From: Actinomadura pelletieri DSM 43383 | GTDB lineage: Bacteria; Actinomycetota; Actinomycetes; Streptosporangiales; Streptosporangiaceae | Length of the DNA stretch: 64,000 nucleotides | Direction: 5' to 3' | Assembly: GCF_003634705.1 (NCBI RefSeq) | Contig: NZ_RBWU01000001.1 | Location: 62,001 to 126,000 of the forward strand | Shown here: positions 53,579 to 62,472 of the stretch, in pieces | Numbering within the stretch: position 1 is the first letter of the stretch | Layout of the letters: the number at the start of each line of letters is the position of its first letter | The notes under the pieces: model-generated | Databases searched by the model: none | Seen by the model: the letters and a program-made list of their open reading frames with translations, nothing else | What the model was told of the DNA's origin: nothing | Translations under genes and position numbers: made by a program

Positions 53579-54325
53579 ATGTTACGGCTGCGGTTGGACA
53601 TCCACACCGAGGCGCGGGAGCTGGCCTGGGGGTCGGTTATTCGTCCTGGGCGAGCGTTGGTGTATTCGCTGATGGATCGGGTGGTTCCTGAGCTTGGGGT
53701 GGAGGTTCATGCTCAGGGGTGGAAGCCGTACGGCATGGTGCCGTTCGGCTACTCGGCCCCGGTGTTTCCCGGGGCGCCGCGGCGGCGTGGGGTCTATGCG
53801 CTGGGTGGGCCCGGGATGTGGGAGTTGGGTAGCCCGGTGCTGGAGTTGGTGGAGGCGTTCGGGGCGGCGCTCGCGGGGATGCCGGTGCTGGCTTGGGGGG
53901 CTACGGCGTTTTTCGTTGATGCGGTTCATGTGGTGGAGGCTCCGTCGTTCTCTTCGGGCCGGGCCGTTTTTCGTACGGGGACGCCGGTGGTTCTGAAGGG
54001 GTCAGGTGTTGGGCCCTCGGGGGTGCGCGAGACGCGGCAGGACTGGTTGCTGCCGGGGGAGCCTGGGTGGGATCTGGCTTTCGAGCGCAATCTGCGACGC
54101 AAGGCCGAGACCCTGGGACTGGATTCCGGAGTCGTCCTGGAAAGGGTGACCTGGGTCGGGCCCAAGCGGTCGTTCGTCGTCGCGGGCAGTGCCGGGGCGG
54201 GCGGGAGTAAGCCGGGTGCGTGCGTGGAGGTGGAGGTCAGCGCCGATCCGGAGGTTCTGCGGGCCTTGTGGGTCTGGGGGTTGGGGCAGGCGAACAGCAC
54301 CGGCTTCGGGTGGGTGTGCGCATGA
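53579..54325 (+). CDS. cas6: Cas6, crRNA-processing endoribonuclease
   Basis: 248 aa from the ATG at 53579, chosen because GGGGAGGGG lies directly upstream and because Cas6 proteins begin at this point (MLRLRLDIHTEARELAWGSV). The frame is open to 53402, but that ATG has no ribosome site and would extend over the candidate regulatory region. VEVHAQGWKPYGMVPF contains a candidate catalytic histidine. The C-terminal GLGQANSTGFGWV is the glycine-rich loop of the RAMP fold. Cas6 cuts the array transcript within repeats to leave the 8-nt handle. It overlaps cas8 by 4 bases (ATGA). Confidence 0.92.
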   Translation: MLRLRLDIHTEARELAWGSVIRPGRALVYSLMDRVVPELGVEVHAQGWKPYGMVPFGYSAPVFPGAPRRRGVYALGGPGMWELGSPVLELVEAFGAALAGMPVLAWGATAFFVDAVHVVEAPSFSSGRAVFRTGTPVVLKGSGVGPSGVRETRQDWLLPGEPGWDLAFERNLRRKAETLGLDSGVVLERVTWVGPKRSFVVAGSAGAGGSKPGACVEVEVSADPEVLRALWVWGLGQANSTGFGWVCA

Positions 54326-55725
54326 GCTCGGAGCAGGCGCGGCTTGTGTTAACGGCGCATCCGTTGCAGCGGGTCGGTGCGTACGCGGTGGCCGCGGTGG
54401 CCGGTGACCTTGGCCCGGAGAGGCTGTCGGCCGAGGACTTCGAGCAGGCCGTGAAAAGGATGACACGGGACGCGGTCCGGGCGGCTCTGGTGCGGGACAG
54501 CAAGATCGCCGAAGGGTTCTGGTTAAAGGCCAGTTATTCCTTCAATCCGAATTCGCCGATGAATCATCCCAGTAATGGGAAGAAGTCCGCGGACGTCATC
54601 AAGGCGGCGATCGAGAACTGGCGAGATCCGTCCGGGAGGGGCCCTCTTCAGGGTGTCGATTGTGTGTTGTGCGGGCGTCCGGCCACTGGGTTCTTCGGCA
54701 AGCTGGACGTTCCCCTGGCCGAGAGTGACGCTTACCGGAACAGCACGCCGCGCGGGCATGAGGGGATGGCATTGTGCAGGCCGTGTCTGGTGTGTTTCCA
54801 CGCGCTGCCTTACGGGAGCCATCTGACGGGCGGCGCCTCGTACGCGCTGCACAGTTGGGATGCGCGGTTCATGCGCAGGACCGTCCAGCGTCAGGTGGAC
54901 CGCAACCTGATCATCGCTGAGACCGGCAAGGTCACCGAGGGGTACGCGGCGGTCCGTGAGGTGGTGGCGTTGCGGGCGCTGCGCGTTTACGGCGAGCGGC
55001 TCACCGCCGGGGTTGAACTGCTGGTCTTCAATAACAATAATCGCGGCCAGTCCCTGGAAATCCATTCGTTGGAGCAGCCCTTGGCGGAGTGGCTGCGCAG
55101 CACTCTTCGTCCGGCGAACAAGAAGGGTTTTGCCTTCTTGGTGAAGGCCCACGTCACGGCCTATTCGCCCGGGGTTGTGTTGCTGGCCCGCAATGTCTTC
55201 GGCGAGCCTGCGCGGCTGTTCAACACGGCGGTCCGCTATCTGGGACGGGTCGTCCCGCGTCCCGACCATGACCGTGAGCAGGCGGCCTCCGTGTCGGACC
55301 TGCTCTATTCCTTCGTCACCGAGGTGGTGCAGATGAACGAGAAGGATCTCGCCGAGATCAGGACGGCCGCGCACAAGGTGGCGGGTCTGCTGAGCACGCA
55401 GGAGACCGGCGGGAAGTTGAACACGTTGCGCGCCTCCATGCGGGATCCGCGCAAGATGCGGGCGTGGTTGAAGCGGGAGAGCCTGACGTGGGCGATACAG
55501 CCGCCGGAGGGTGCCGAGGGGCCTCTGGTGACCGAGCGCGCGTTCGTTCTGCTGTTCGGCCCTGGTCAGGACAACCCCGCCTGGTTCCACCGCGACGTCT
55601 TCCTGTTCGGCGTGCTGGAGCGGCTCTCCGAGCTCGGCTGGCGTTCGAAGAAGGTCGAGGAGGACCTGGAAGAGATCGACAACGCCACCGACGCCGAGTT
55701 CGTCAACAAGGAGGAAGAGCAGTGA
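54322..55725 (+). CDS. cas8: Cas8 large subunit of type I-B (Cst1-like) Cascade
   Basis: 467 aa from the ATG at 54322. A zinc-finger group, CVLCGRP (Cys114, Cys117) with CRPCLVC (Cys152-Cys158), followed by LTGGASYALHSWDARFMR, matches the Cst1/Cas8b large subunits of Tneap-type I-B systems. This subunit recognises the PAM and recruits Cas3. It overlaps cas6 upstream and cas7 downstream by 4 bases each. The assignment rests on position between cas6 and cas7 plus the zinc motif; Cas8 sequences diverge widely. Confidence 0.85.
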   Translation: MSSEQARLVLTAHPLQRVGAYAVAAVAGDLGPERLSAEDFEQAVKRMTRDAVRAALVRDSKIAEGFWLKASYSFNPNSPMNHPSNGKKSADVIKAAIENWRDPSGRGPLQGVDCVLCGRPATGFFGKLDVPLAESDAYRNSTPRGHEGMALCRPCLVCFHALPYGSHLTGGASYALHSWDARFMRRTVQRQVDRNLIIAETGKVTEGYAAVREVVALRALRVYGERLTAGVELLVFNNNNRGQSLEIHSLEQPLAEWLRSTLRPANKKGFAFLVKAHVTAYSPGVVLLARNVFGEPARLFNTAVRYLGRVVPRPDHDREQAASVSDLLYSFVTEVVQMNEKDLAEIRTAAHKVAGLLSTQETGGKLNTLRASMRDPRKMRAWLKRESLTWAIQPPEGAEGPLVTERAFVLLFGPGQDNPAWFHRDVFLFGVLERLSELGWRSKKVEEDLEEIDNATDAEFVNKEEEQ

Positions 55726-56744
55726 GCTACCTGGCCGGAAAAATCGTCCTGGACATCGTCGCCGGTGCGCCCAACAACGGTGAGGGTGAGGACAACATCG
55801 GCAAGGCCAAGGCGCTGCGGGTTGGGCGGGACGTCTACCCGTACGTGTCGGCGCAGGCGGTGCGCCGGTGGCTGCGTGACTGTCTTCCGTCGGACGAGCC
55901 CCGCTCAGGAGTGACCCGCTCGGGGTCGGGCAAGAAGCAGCAGGCGTACACCGAGGGCCGTCCGGACCGCTACCTGGACGACGACCTGTTCGGCTACATG
56001 GTCGCGGTGAGCAAGCAGAACTATCAGCGCGACACCGTGCTGGCCACCGGCACGTTCGTGTCACTCACCCCGCAACGGCCGACCGAGGATTTCGGGACGA
56101 TGAGCCGGAACTTCCCGGCCGGGGAGCATCCCGTCATCCACCAGCACGAGTTGTACAGCGCGGCCCTGGCAGCCGACGTGCTGCTGGACGTCCCGCGGGT
56201 GGGCGTGTTCGAGACCGACGGCAGCGGCCTTCGCGTGGCGCTGAGTCCGGTAGCCGCGCAGGAGGCCGAGGCCGAGGGTTCCGAGCGGACGGTTCTGCGT
56301 GGCACCGACGCGCTGCGCCTGCCGCAGGAGGAGCGCCGTCGCCGGATCGCGGTGCTGTTGGAGACGTTGGCGAAGCTGCGGGGCGGTGCCAAGCAGGCCT
56401 TGCACTACGGCGACCGGACGCCCGCGCTGGTGTTGCTGGCGCCGGTGAAGGGAGGCATCAACCCCTTCACCCGTGTGGTGGGCGCCCGTGACGGCAAGCC
56501 CGTCTTCGACTCCGACGTCCTGCGTGAGGAGATCAACGCCTGGGCCGACGAGCTGGATGGACCGGTCAGGCTGGGGTGGGCGCCGGGGTTCCTTGGGGAT
56601 CAGCGCGACAAGGCGATGCGGGAGCTGAAGGACCTGATCGATGACGGCACGGTGACAGTTGAGCACCCGCGCGTCATGCTGACCAAGCTTGCGCGGGAGG
56701 TACGGCAGGGCGTCCACGACGGCTGGTTCGAGGACCCGGCGTGA
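55722..56744 (+). CDS. cas7: Cas7 backbone subunit (Cst2/DevR type)
   Basis: 340 aa from the GTG at 55722 (AAGGAGGA upstream), which overlaps the cas8 stop. KIVLDIVAGAPNNGEGEDNI, then YVSAQAVRRWLRDCLP, TFVSLTPQRPTEDFGTMSRN and GEHPVIHQHELYSAALAADV are typical of the Cst2/DevR group of Cas7. Several copies bind along the crRNA spacer and form the Cascade backbone. The coupling to cas8 and cas5 fits the fixed order of type I-B operons. No defect is seen. Confidence 0.92.
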   Translation: MSYLAGKIVLDIVAGAPNNGEGEDNIGKAKALRVGRDVYPYVSAQAVRRWLRDCLPSDEPRSGVTRSGSGKKQQAYTEGRPDRYLDDDLFGYMVAVSKQNYQRDTVLATGTFVSLTPQRPTEDFGTMSRNFPAGEHPVIHQHELYSAALAADVLLDVPRVGVFETDGSGLRVALSPVAAQEAEAEGSERTVLRGTDALRLPQEERRRRIAVLLETLAKLRGGAKQALHYGDRTPALVLLAPVKGGINPFTRVVGARDGKPVFDSDVLREEINAWADELDGPVRLGWAPGFLGDQRDKAMRELKDLIDDGTVTVEHPRVMLTKLAREVRQGVHDGWFEDPA

Positions 56745-57406
56745 CCACGACGCGGTCCGTTGCGCTGGAGGCGACGTTCACCGCGCCCGTCGTCTCCTTC
56801 CGCAACCCGCTGTACGCGGGCGTACAGGTCACCCTGCCGTGCCCGTCACCGGCGACCGTCGGCGGTCTGCTGGCGGGGGCCGCCGGAGGGTGGGACGCCG
56901 TCGACCGGGGGTTGCGGTTCGCGATGACGTTCCGGTCAGGGGGGAAGAACGTCGACTACGAGACCTACCATCCGCTGGACGCCTCGGGTAAGAAGGCGTC
57001 TCCCACCCCGCGGCATCGTGAGTTCCTGGCCGCGGTCGTCCTGAAGGTGTGGTTGCTGGAGGACGTCGATGGTTGGTGGCGGCGGCTTCGGCGTCCGGTG
57101 TGGCCGTTGCGTCTGGGACGCAGCCAGGACCTCGTCGGGGTCTCGCTCCGCCGGGTGACGCTCGACCCCGGGCCGGGGGCATTGCGTTCGGCGATCGTCC
57201 CCGACGGGGCTGGAGTATCGGGAGGAACACCGCTGAGGCTGCCGACGGCCGTCGGCCCTCGCCGGGACCGGACGAAATGGGACACCTACCGGTACGACTC
57301 GACGGGTCTCAGCCGGACGCAGGTCCCGGAGAGCTGGTCGACCGAGGAGGGGCAGGCGGTGGCTCTGCTGCCCGTCTGCCATCCCGACTCCGTCGCCTGG
57401 CGGTGA
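56741..57406 (+). CDS. cas5: Cas5 subunit
   Basis: 221 aa from the GTG at 56741, overlapping the cas7 stop (GTGA). The N-terminal RAMP strand ALEATFTAPVVSFRNPLYAG and the glycine-rich PCPSPATVGGLLAGAAGGWD are typical of Cas5 in Tneap-type systems. LRLGRSQDLVGV is another conserved segment. Cas5 caps the 5' handle of the crRNA in Cascade. The cas3 start overlaps its stop. Confidence 0.9.
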   Translation: MTTTRSVALEATFTAPVVSFRNPLYAGVQVTLPCPSPATVGGLLAGAAGGWDAVDRGLRFAMTFRSGGKNVDYETYHPLDASGKKASPTPRHREFLAAVVLKVWLLEDVDGWWRRLRRPVWPLRLGRSQDLVGVSLRRVTLDPGPGALRSAIVPDGAGVSGGTPLRLPTAVGPRRDRTKWDTYRYDSTGLSRTQVPESWSTEEGQAVALLPVCHPDSVAWR

Positions 57407-59823
57407 TACCGGTGGTACTGGCGTCCGTTCACGCCAAGAGCAGCCGGGACGGACGTCCGCCGGAGCCTCTCATCGACCACTTGGCGGCGGCGCGTGAGGC
57501 GGCCCACCAGCTCTCCCGTCGAGTGGGGAGGCTTCCGGACCTGGACGACGGCCTAGGGCCGCTGTTCTGGCCGGTCGTCGAACTCGCCGCGCTCACTCAT
57601 GACGGCGGGAAGATCCCCACGGGCTTCCAGGACATGCTCGCCGGACGAATTCGGCTGTGGGGAGAACGGCACGAAGTTCTCTCCTTGGGATTCCTGCCAT
57701 CCCTCGTCCATGACCCGGACCTGTTGTTATGGGTGGCCACCGCCGTGGCCACCCACCACCGGCCCCTACACGGTGAACCCGGCCGCGACCTGGCAGGGCT
57801 GTACGGCGACTGCGATATCGCCGAACTGCGGAAGAGAATCGGGCCGATTTCTCCGCAGGCCGTCCCCGAGTTGGAGGAATGGTTCCGCGAAACGGCACGG
57901 ACGGTCGGCCTGCCGGTAGCCGACGCGTCGCGCGCTCCGCTGACCACCGAGGCCCTTCTGGAGGCCGCGCACGGGTTGCTCGACCTGGTGCTGGAACGGT
58001 GGGACGAACGAGCCGCACCCGACCTCGGGCTCACCGCCGTTCTTCTGCAGGGCGCCGTCACTCTCGCCGACCATCTGTCGTCCGCGCATGGACGGCTGTC
58101 TCTCACCCAGCCCTTGGACGGCTCCTTTCGTACGCTCCTCGACCAGAGTTTCCACGGTCAGGGCAGGACGTTGCGTCCCCACCAGGTCCGGGCCGGGGCG
58201 CGGCTGGGGCATCTTCTGTTGCGTGCGCCGACCGGCAGCGGCAAGACCGAGGCCGCCCTGCTGTGGGCCGCAGCCCAGGTCGCCGAGCTGACCGGCAATA
58301 CCGGTGGAGTGCCTCGGGTCTTCTTCGTTCTCCCCTACCTGTCGTCCATCAACGCGATGGCCGACCGTCTCAAGGGTCTTTTCCAAGCACCCGAAGCCGT
58401 CGGAGTGGCACACTCCAAAGCCGCCTCCTATCACCTCGCCGCGTCAATCACGCCCGAGGACGGCGACGAGACCGACCAGGACGACGATCCCTGCCGCGTC
58501 AACGCAGCGACCAAAGCCATTTCCCGGGCCGCGGCCACCAAGCTGTTCCGTGAAAACGTCCGAGTCGCGACCCCTTACCAGTTGCTGCGCGCCGCCCTGG
58601 CCGGCCCCGCCCACTCCGGCATCCTCATCGATACCGCCAACTCCGTCTTCGTTCTCGATGAACTTCACGTCTACGACCCCAGGCGGCTCGGCTACATCCT
58701 CGCCTCCGCACGACTTTGGGAACGCCTCGGCGGACGCATCGCCGTCGTCTCGGCCACCCTCCCCGAGGTGCTGTGCGAACTCTTCACCCAGACACTCACC
58801 CACCCCGTCGGCCTCGTGGACGCCGAAGGACTCGACCTCACACCCCGGCATCGCCTGCGCATCAGGGACCACCACCTCACCGACCCGGCGGCGCTCGCCG
58901 AGATCCGTTTCCGCCTGTCCCAGAACGAGTCCGTCCTGGTGGTGGCCAACAATGTCGCTCAGGCACTGGAGTTGTTCAAGGAACTCGCCCCAGAGACCGA
59001 AGAACGTCACGGCCAAGGCTCCGCGCTGCTGCTGCACTCCCGATTCCGCCGGGGAGACCGCAACGGCATCGAACAGAAAATCAGGAAAAGGTTCGGCGCA
59101 GGCCTAACAGAACGGCAACCGGGCCTCCTGGTAGCGACGCAATGCGTCGAGGTCAGTCTCGACCTGGACTTCGACGTGCTAATGACGGCCGCAGCCCCTC
59201 TTGAGGCCCTGCTCCAACGATTCGGCCGCGTCAACCGCCTCGCCGCCCGGCCTCCCGCCGACGTCATCGTCCACCACCCCCACTGGACGACCCGTCGCAA
59301 GGAGCCAGGTCTCGACTACGCCGATGGCATCTACCCCCGCGAACCCGTCGAAGCCGCCTGGCAGCTATTGACCGCCCACACCGACACCGTCGTCGACGAA
59401 ACCGACGCCACCACCTGGCTCAACCACATCTACAGCACCCCATGGGGAGCCACTTGGCGCGAAGAGGTCCGCGAACGCTGCGAGGAATTCACCCGCAGAC
59501 TGCTCACCTTCCGCCGCCCATTCGACTCCCGCTCCGACCTCACCGCCGTCTTCGACCAACTCTTCGAAGGCACCGAAGCGATCCTCACCCAGGACTACGA
59601 CGACTACACCGACGCCTTGGCCCAAGCCCCCGGCCAGCCCAAAGCCAGCCGTCTGCTGGCTGACGAATACCTGATCCCCATGCCGTATTGGGCCGGTGCT
59701 CTCAGCGGTTACGACAAGAAGCTCCAGGTAAACGTCGTCGACGGCGACTACGACGAGCGTCTGGGCCTGCGCGCCGTTCGCGGCGCCGCCCAGCCCACCT
59801 ACCAGCCCGGAGAAGTCCTGTGA
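57403..59823 (+). CDS. cas3: Cas3 HD nuclease-helicase
   Basis: 806 aa from the GTG at 57403, overlapping the cas5 stop. The HD nuclease domain has VHAKS, LIDHLAAAREAAH, LTHDGGK (His66-Asp67) and ATHHRPLHG. The SF2 helicase has RAPTGSGKTEAALLWA (about 275), FVLDELHVYD (about 416), VVSATLPEVL, ATQCVEVSLDLDFD and QRFGRVNRLAA. It is recruited by Cascade and degrades target DNA. The HD domain is N-terminal and fused, the usual form. All catalytic motifs appear intact, so interference should work. Confidence 0.95.
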   Translation: MIPVVLASVHAKSSRDGRPPEPLIDHLAAAREAAHQLSRRVGRLPDLDDGLGPLFWPVVELAALTHDGGKIPTGFQDMLAGRIRLWGERHEVLSLGFLPSLVHDPDLLLWVATAVATHHRPLHGEPGRDLAGLYGDCDIAELRKRIGPISPQAVPELEEWFRETARTVGLPVADASRAPLTTEALLEAAHGLLDLVLERWDERAAPDLGLTAVLLQGAVTLADHLSSAHGRLSLTQPLDGSFRTLLDQSFHGQGRTLRPHQVRAGARLGHLLLRAPTGSGKTEAALLWAAAQVAELTGNTGGVPRVFFVLPYLSSINAMADRLKGLFQAPEAVGVAHSKAASYHLAASITPEDGDETDQDDDPCRVNAATKAISRAAATKLFRENVRVATPYQLLRAALAGPAHSGILIDTANSVFVLDELHVYDPRRLGYILASARLWERLGGRIAVVSATLPEVLCELFTQTLTHPVGLVDAEGLDLTPRHRLRIRDHHLTDPAALAEIRFRLSQNESVLVVANNVAQALELFKELAPETEERHGQGSALLLHSRFRRGDRNGIEQKIRKRFGAGLTERQPGLLVATQCVEVSLDLDFDVLMTAAAPLEALLQRFGRVNRLAARPPADVIVHHPHWTTRRKEPGLDYADGIYPREPVEAAWQLLTAHTDTVVDETDATTWLNHIYSTPWGATWREEVRERCEEFTRRLLTFRRPFDSRSDLTAVFDQLFEGTEAILTQDYDDYTDALAQAPGQPKASRLLADEYLIPMPYWAGALSGYDKKLQVNVVDGDYDERLGLRAVRGAAQPTYQPGEVL

Positions 59824-60317
59824 TCGAAGCCGAAGACGTCGGCGGCACCCACGTCAAATACCTCTACCACTGCCGCCGACAACTCTGGCTCTTCCTGCGG
59901 GGCATCCGACCCGAACATCTGAACGCAACCGTGCAACTGGGCGAAGCCGTTCATGACACCACCTACAGTCGCCACTCCCCCGTGGACCTCGGCGCAGCCC
60001 GCCTCGACTTCGTCGACGGCCAGAAATGGGTTCACGAGGTGAAATCGTCCAGCAGACCGACCGCCGCGGACGAAGCCCAAGCACGCCACTACTGCCACCG
60101 ACTCCACCGCGTCGGAGTCGACGCGCAAGGGGCAGTCCTGCACTACCCCAAGACCCGCCGAACCAAAAAGCTGATCTACACCGAGCAGGACGCGACACAA
60201 GCGGAAGCCGATATCGCCGCCGTCCTGGCAACCGCGGCTCTACCCGTCTCGCCACCCCGCCTCACCCGCAGCGCCTGCCGCGGATGCAGCTTCACCGACT
60301 ACTGCTGGACGGAGTGA
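59820..60317 (+). CDS. cas4: Cas4 nuclease
   Basis: 165 aa from the GTG at 59820, overlapping the cas3 stop. YLYHCRRQLWLF gives the first cluster cysteine. VHEVKSSSRPT carries the E-x-K of the RecB-type nuclease core, followed by ARHYCHRLHR. The C-terminal SACRGCSFTDYCW gives three further cysteines for the [4Fe-4S] cluster. Cas4 trims prespacers and selects PAMs during adaptation with Cas1-Cas2. It overlaps cas1 by 4 bases. Confidence 0.93.
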   Translation: MIEAEDVGGTHVKYLYHCRRQLWLFLRGIRPEHLNATVQLGEAVHDTTYSRHSPVDLGAARLDFVDGQKWVHEVKSSSRPTAADEAQARHYCHRLHRVGVDAQGAVLHYPKTRRTKKLIYTEQDATQAEADIAAVLATAALPVSPPRLTRSACRGCSFTDYCWTE

Positions 60318-61300
60318 CCTTGCCGACCGCTGCCCGTACCTACTGGCTGACAAGCCCCTGCCGGATCCGGCGCAAAGACCAGTCACTGCTGATCGAACGC
60401 GAAAACGCCTCCGCCGTCCACATTCCCGTCACCGATGTGCGCGACATCGTCGCCTGCGCCGAAACCGACATCAACACCGCGGTCGTCTCCCTCCTCAACC
60501 GGCACCGCATCAACGTGCACATGCTCAGCTACTACGGCGACTACGCCGGGTCCCTGCTGACCTCTGACACCAGCACCTCAGGTGAGACCGTCCTCGCCCA
60601 GGCTCGGCTCGCCGGCGACCCCGACGCCGCCCTGAAAATCGCCCGCGACATCGTCGACGCCACGGCCTTCAACGTCCGCCGCATCGTTGACCGCAAACTC
60701 CTCGCCCGCCCCTACGCCGCCCTACAAAACTCCATGGCCGAAGCCGAAAGCGCCGCCCACATCATGGGCGCCGAAGGAACCTTCCGCCGCTCAGCCTGGG
60801 CCGTCATCGACACCAAACTCCCCGAATGGCTCCAACTCGACGGACGCAGCCGCCGCCCACCCAAGAACGCCGGGAACGCCTTCATCAGCTACGTCAACGG
60901 CATCGTGTACGCCCGCGTCCTCACCGCCGTCCGCCTCACCCCGTTGCACAGTGGCATCGCGTTCCTGCACAGCAGCATGGAACGCCAACGACACTCCCTC
61001 GTCCTGGACCTGGCGGAAATGTTCAAACCGCTCTTCGCCGAGCGCCTCCTCCTGCGCATGGCCAGCCGCAACCAACTCAAAGAACACCACTTCGACAGCG
61101 ACACCAACCAGGCCATGCTCAGCGAAACAGGCCGCAAACTCGTCGTCCAAACCGTCCGGGACGAGTTCGCCGTCACCGTCACCCACCGCACCCTGGCACG
61201 CCCGGTGGCCTACGACGAGCTCCTCTACCTCGACGCCCTGGCCCTGACCCGCCACTGCCTAGAGAACACCACCTACAAGCCCTTCCGAATCTGGTGGTGA
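60314..61300 (+). CDS. cas1: Cas1 integrase
   Basis: 328 aa from the GTG at 60314, overlapping the cas4 stop. AESAAHIMGAEGTFRRSAWA holds the catalytic glutamate, VRLTPLHSGIAFLHSS the histidine and LVLDLAEMFKPLFAERLLLR the aspartate region. The start (RTYWLTSPCRIRRKDQSLLI) is typical of type I-B Cas1. Cas1 with Cas2 inserts new spacers at the leader end. All active-site residues are visible. Confidence 0.95.
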   Translation: MTLPTAARTYWLTSPCRIRRKDQSLLIERENASAVHIPVTDVRDIVACAETDINTAVVSLLNRHRINVHMLSYYGDYAGSLLTSDTSTSGETVLAQARLAGDPDAALKIARDIVDATAFNVRRIVDRKLLARPYAALQNSMAEAESAAHIMGAEGTFRRSAWAVIDTKLPEWLQLDGRSRRPPKNAGNAFISYVNGIVYARVLTAVRLTPLHSGIAFLHSSMERQRHSLVLDLAEMFKPLFAERLLLRMASRNQLKEHHFDSDTNQAMLSETGRKLVVQTVRDEFAVTVTHRTLARPVAYDELLYLDALALTRHCLENTTYKPFRIWW

Positions 61301-61303
61301 CCC

Positions 61304-61567
61304 ATGTACGTCGTGGTCGTCTACGACACCGCAGCCGAACGCAACCCCGTGATCCTGCGCACCTGCCGCCAATACCTCCACCACGTCCAACGCAGCGTCT
61401 TCGAAGGACAACTAACCCCAGCCCAACTACGCCGCTTCCAAAACGCCGTCCACACCGCCCTCGACCTCACCTACGACAGCGTCATCGTCTACACCTTCCC
61501 ACCCGGCACCACCCCCCAACGCCACGCCTGGGGAGCCACCGAACCCGAGCCCACCGACATCCTCTAA
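61304..61567 (+). CDS. cas2: Cas2
   Basis: 87 aa. MYVVVVYDTAAER opens the ferredoxin-like fold with its conserved aspartate, and VQRSVFEGQLTPAQLRRF then SVIVYTFPPG follow the Cas2 pattern. It lies 3 bases after cas1 and ends the eight-gene operon. The leader of array 2 begins right at its stop codon. Confidence 0.95.
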   Translation: MYVVVVYDTAAERNPVILRTCRQYLHHVQRSVFEGQLTPAQLRRFQNAVHTALDLTYDSVIVYTFPPGTTPQRHAWGATEPEPTDIL

Positions 61568-61700
61568 CCCGTTCCTTGACACCTCCACACCGCAAAACTT
61601 CAGCAACACACCGGCCTCACCCGCACTACCGAAGGTCCGCTGAAACCTTCCCCCAAAACCCACCAGCCCCACCACCCCTGACCAGCAGCTTTACCCTGGG
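61568..61700 (+). promoter_or_regulatory. Leader of CRISPR array 2
   Basis: Begins at the cas2 stop and runs to the first repeat of array 2. Its reverse complement aligns with the array 1 leader at 53102-53245 over the full length. The pair forms an inverted duplication around the cas operon. Shared elements include TGACACCTCCAC at the far end and GGGTTTTGGGGG (as complement) near the middle. Confidence 0.85.
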
Positions 61701-61933
61701 GTCCTCATCGCCCCTACGAGGGGTCGCAACACGAAACCGCTCCACGTGTAATCAGCCGGCTCCGACGCGTCCTCATCGCCCCTACGAGGGGTCGCAACAC
61801 ACGGTGGACTGTGCGCGGCCGATGCGGCGGGCGAGTCCTCATCGCCCCTACGAGGGGTCGCAACAGCATGATGTTCAGCGGCCCGAAGTCGGTCTCCACC
61901 CTGGTCCTCATCGCCCCTACGAGGGGTCGCAAC
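61701..61933 (+). CRISPR. CRISPR array 2 (4 repeats, 3 spacers)
   Basis: Four 30-bp repeats start at 61701, 61769, 61835 and 61904, with spacers of 36-39 bases. The repeat begins GTCCTCATCGCCCCTACGAG and ends GGGTCGCAAC. It differs from array 1 by a single base (G for A) that extends the hairpin to CCCC/GGGG and changes the crRNA handle to GTCGCAAC. The leader is on the left. The distal end is followed by a recombinase remnant after about 60 bases. Confidence 0.97.
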
Positions 61934-61992
61934 TACAGGGCACCGCTCGTGGTCTTCGCGCACCGTTCTCGTACATGCTTCTAACCGGCGCA

Positions 61993-62310
61993 GTCGGACA
62001 CAGACCTTTTGCACATGTGGAAGTCGGGACCACTCTGGCTTCCACGAGTTGTTTCTGCGGGTAGTACATCATCCTTAGCCCGAGCTTCCTGTACAGATCC
62101 GCCTTGTCATCGGGATGCGCGTCCACAACCGCCCGAGCAAGTTCGCCGGTCCGGCATAGCAGCTCCACGAGCCCGTCACCACTGATCACCTGGGCCGCCA
62201 GGACGGCGCTCACCTCGCCTTCCAACCGGGCGCGTTCCTGCTCGGCTTCGTTGATCGCGACCTGGACGCGGTCGGCGCCCGCGTTGAGCGCGGCGCGGTA
62301 CTGGTTGAGA
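61993..62310 (-). pseudogene. 3' end of serine recombinase, copy C
   Basis: VQVAINEAEQERARLEGEVS, then VISGDGLVELLCRTGELARA and HPDDKADLYRKLGLRMMYYP are the C-terminal 100 residues of the same recombinase subfamily as the copies at 41781 and 51697. This copy keeps the best reading frame. It is in the same orientation as copy B on the other side of the CRISPR-Cas locus. Just upstream a short unrelated N-terminal piece (MAIHSKDYKFPLGRTVFGVE, about 62391-62320) is another truncated gene. Confidence 0.75.
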
Positions 62311-62472
62311 TGTACGTGATCCCCTGGCCGCTTCGACGCCGAAAACGGTGCGGCCGAGGGGGAACTTGTAGTCCTTGCTGTGGATGGCCATATACGGCCC
62401 AGATGGACGGAAAACCCCGACACTGTTCGCCCACGAGCGCCGACCTACGACGGAAAGTCGACATGATCGATA

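Noticed and set aside
52667..61933. Self-targeting spacers
   Set aside because: By eye none of the nine genuine spacers matches another place in the window; only the pseudo-spacer of the degenerate mini-array does. A full search of the genome and phage databases would be needed.
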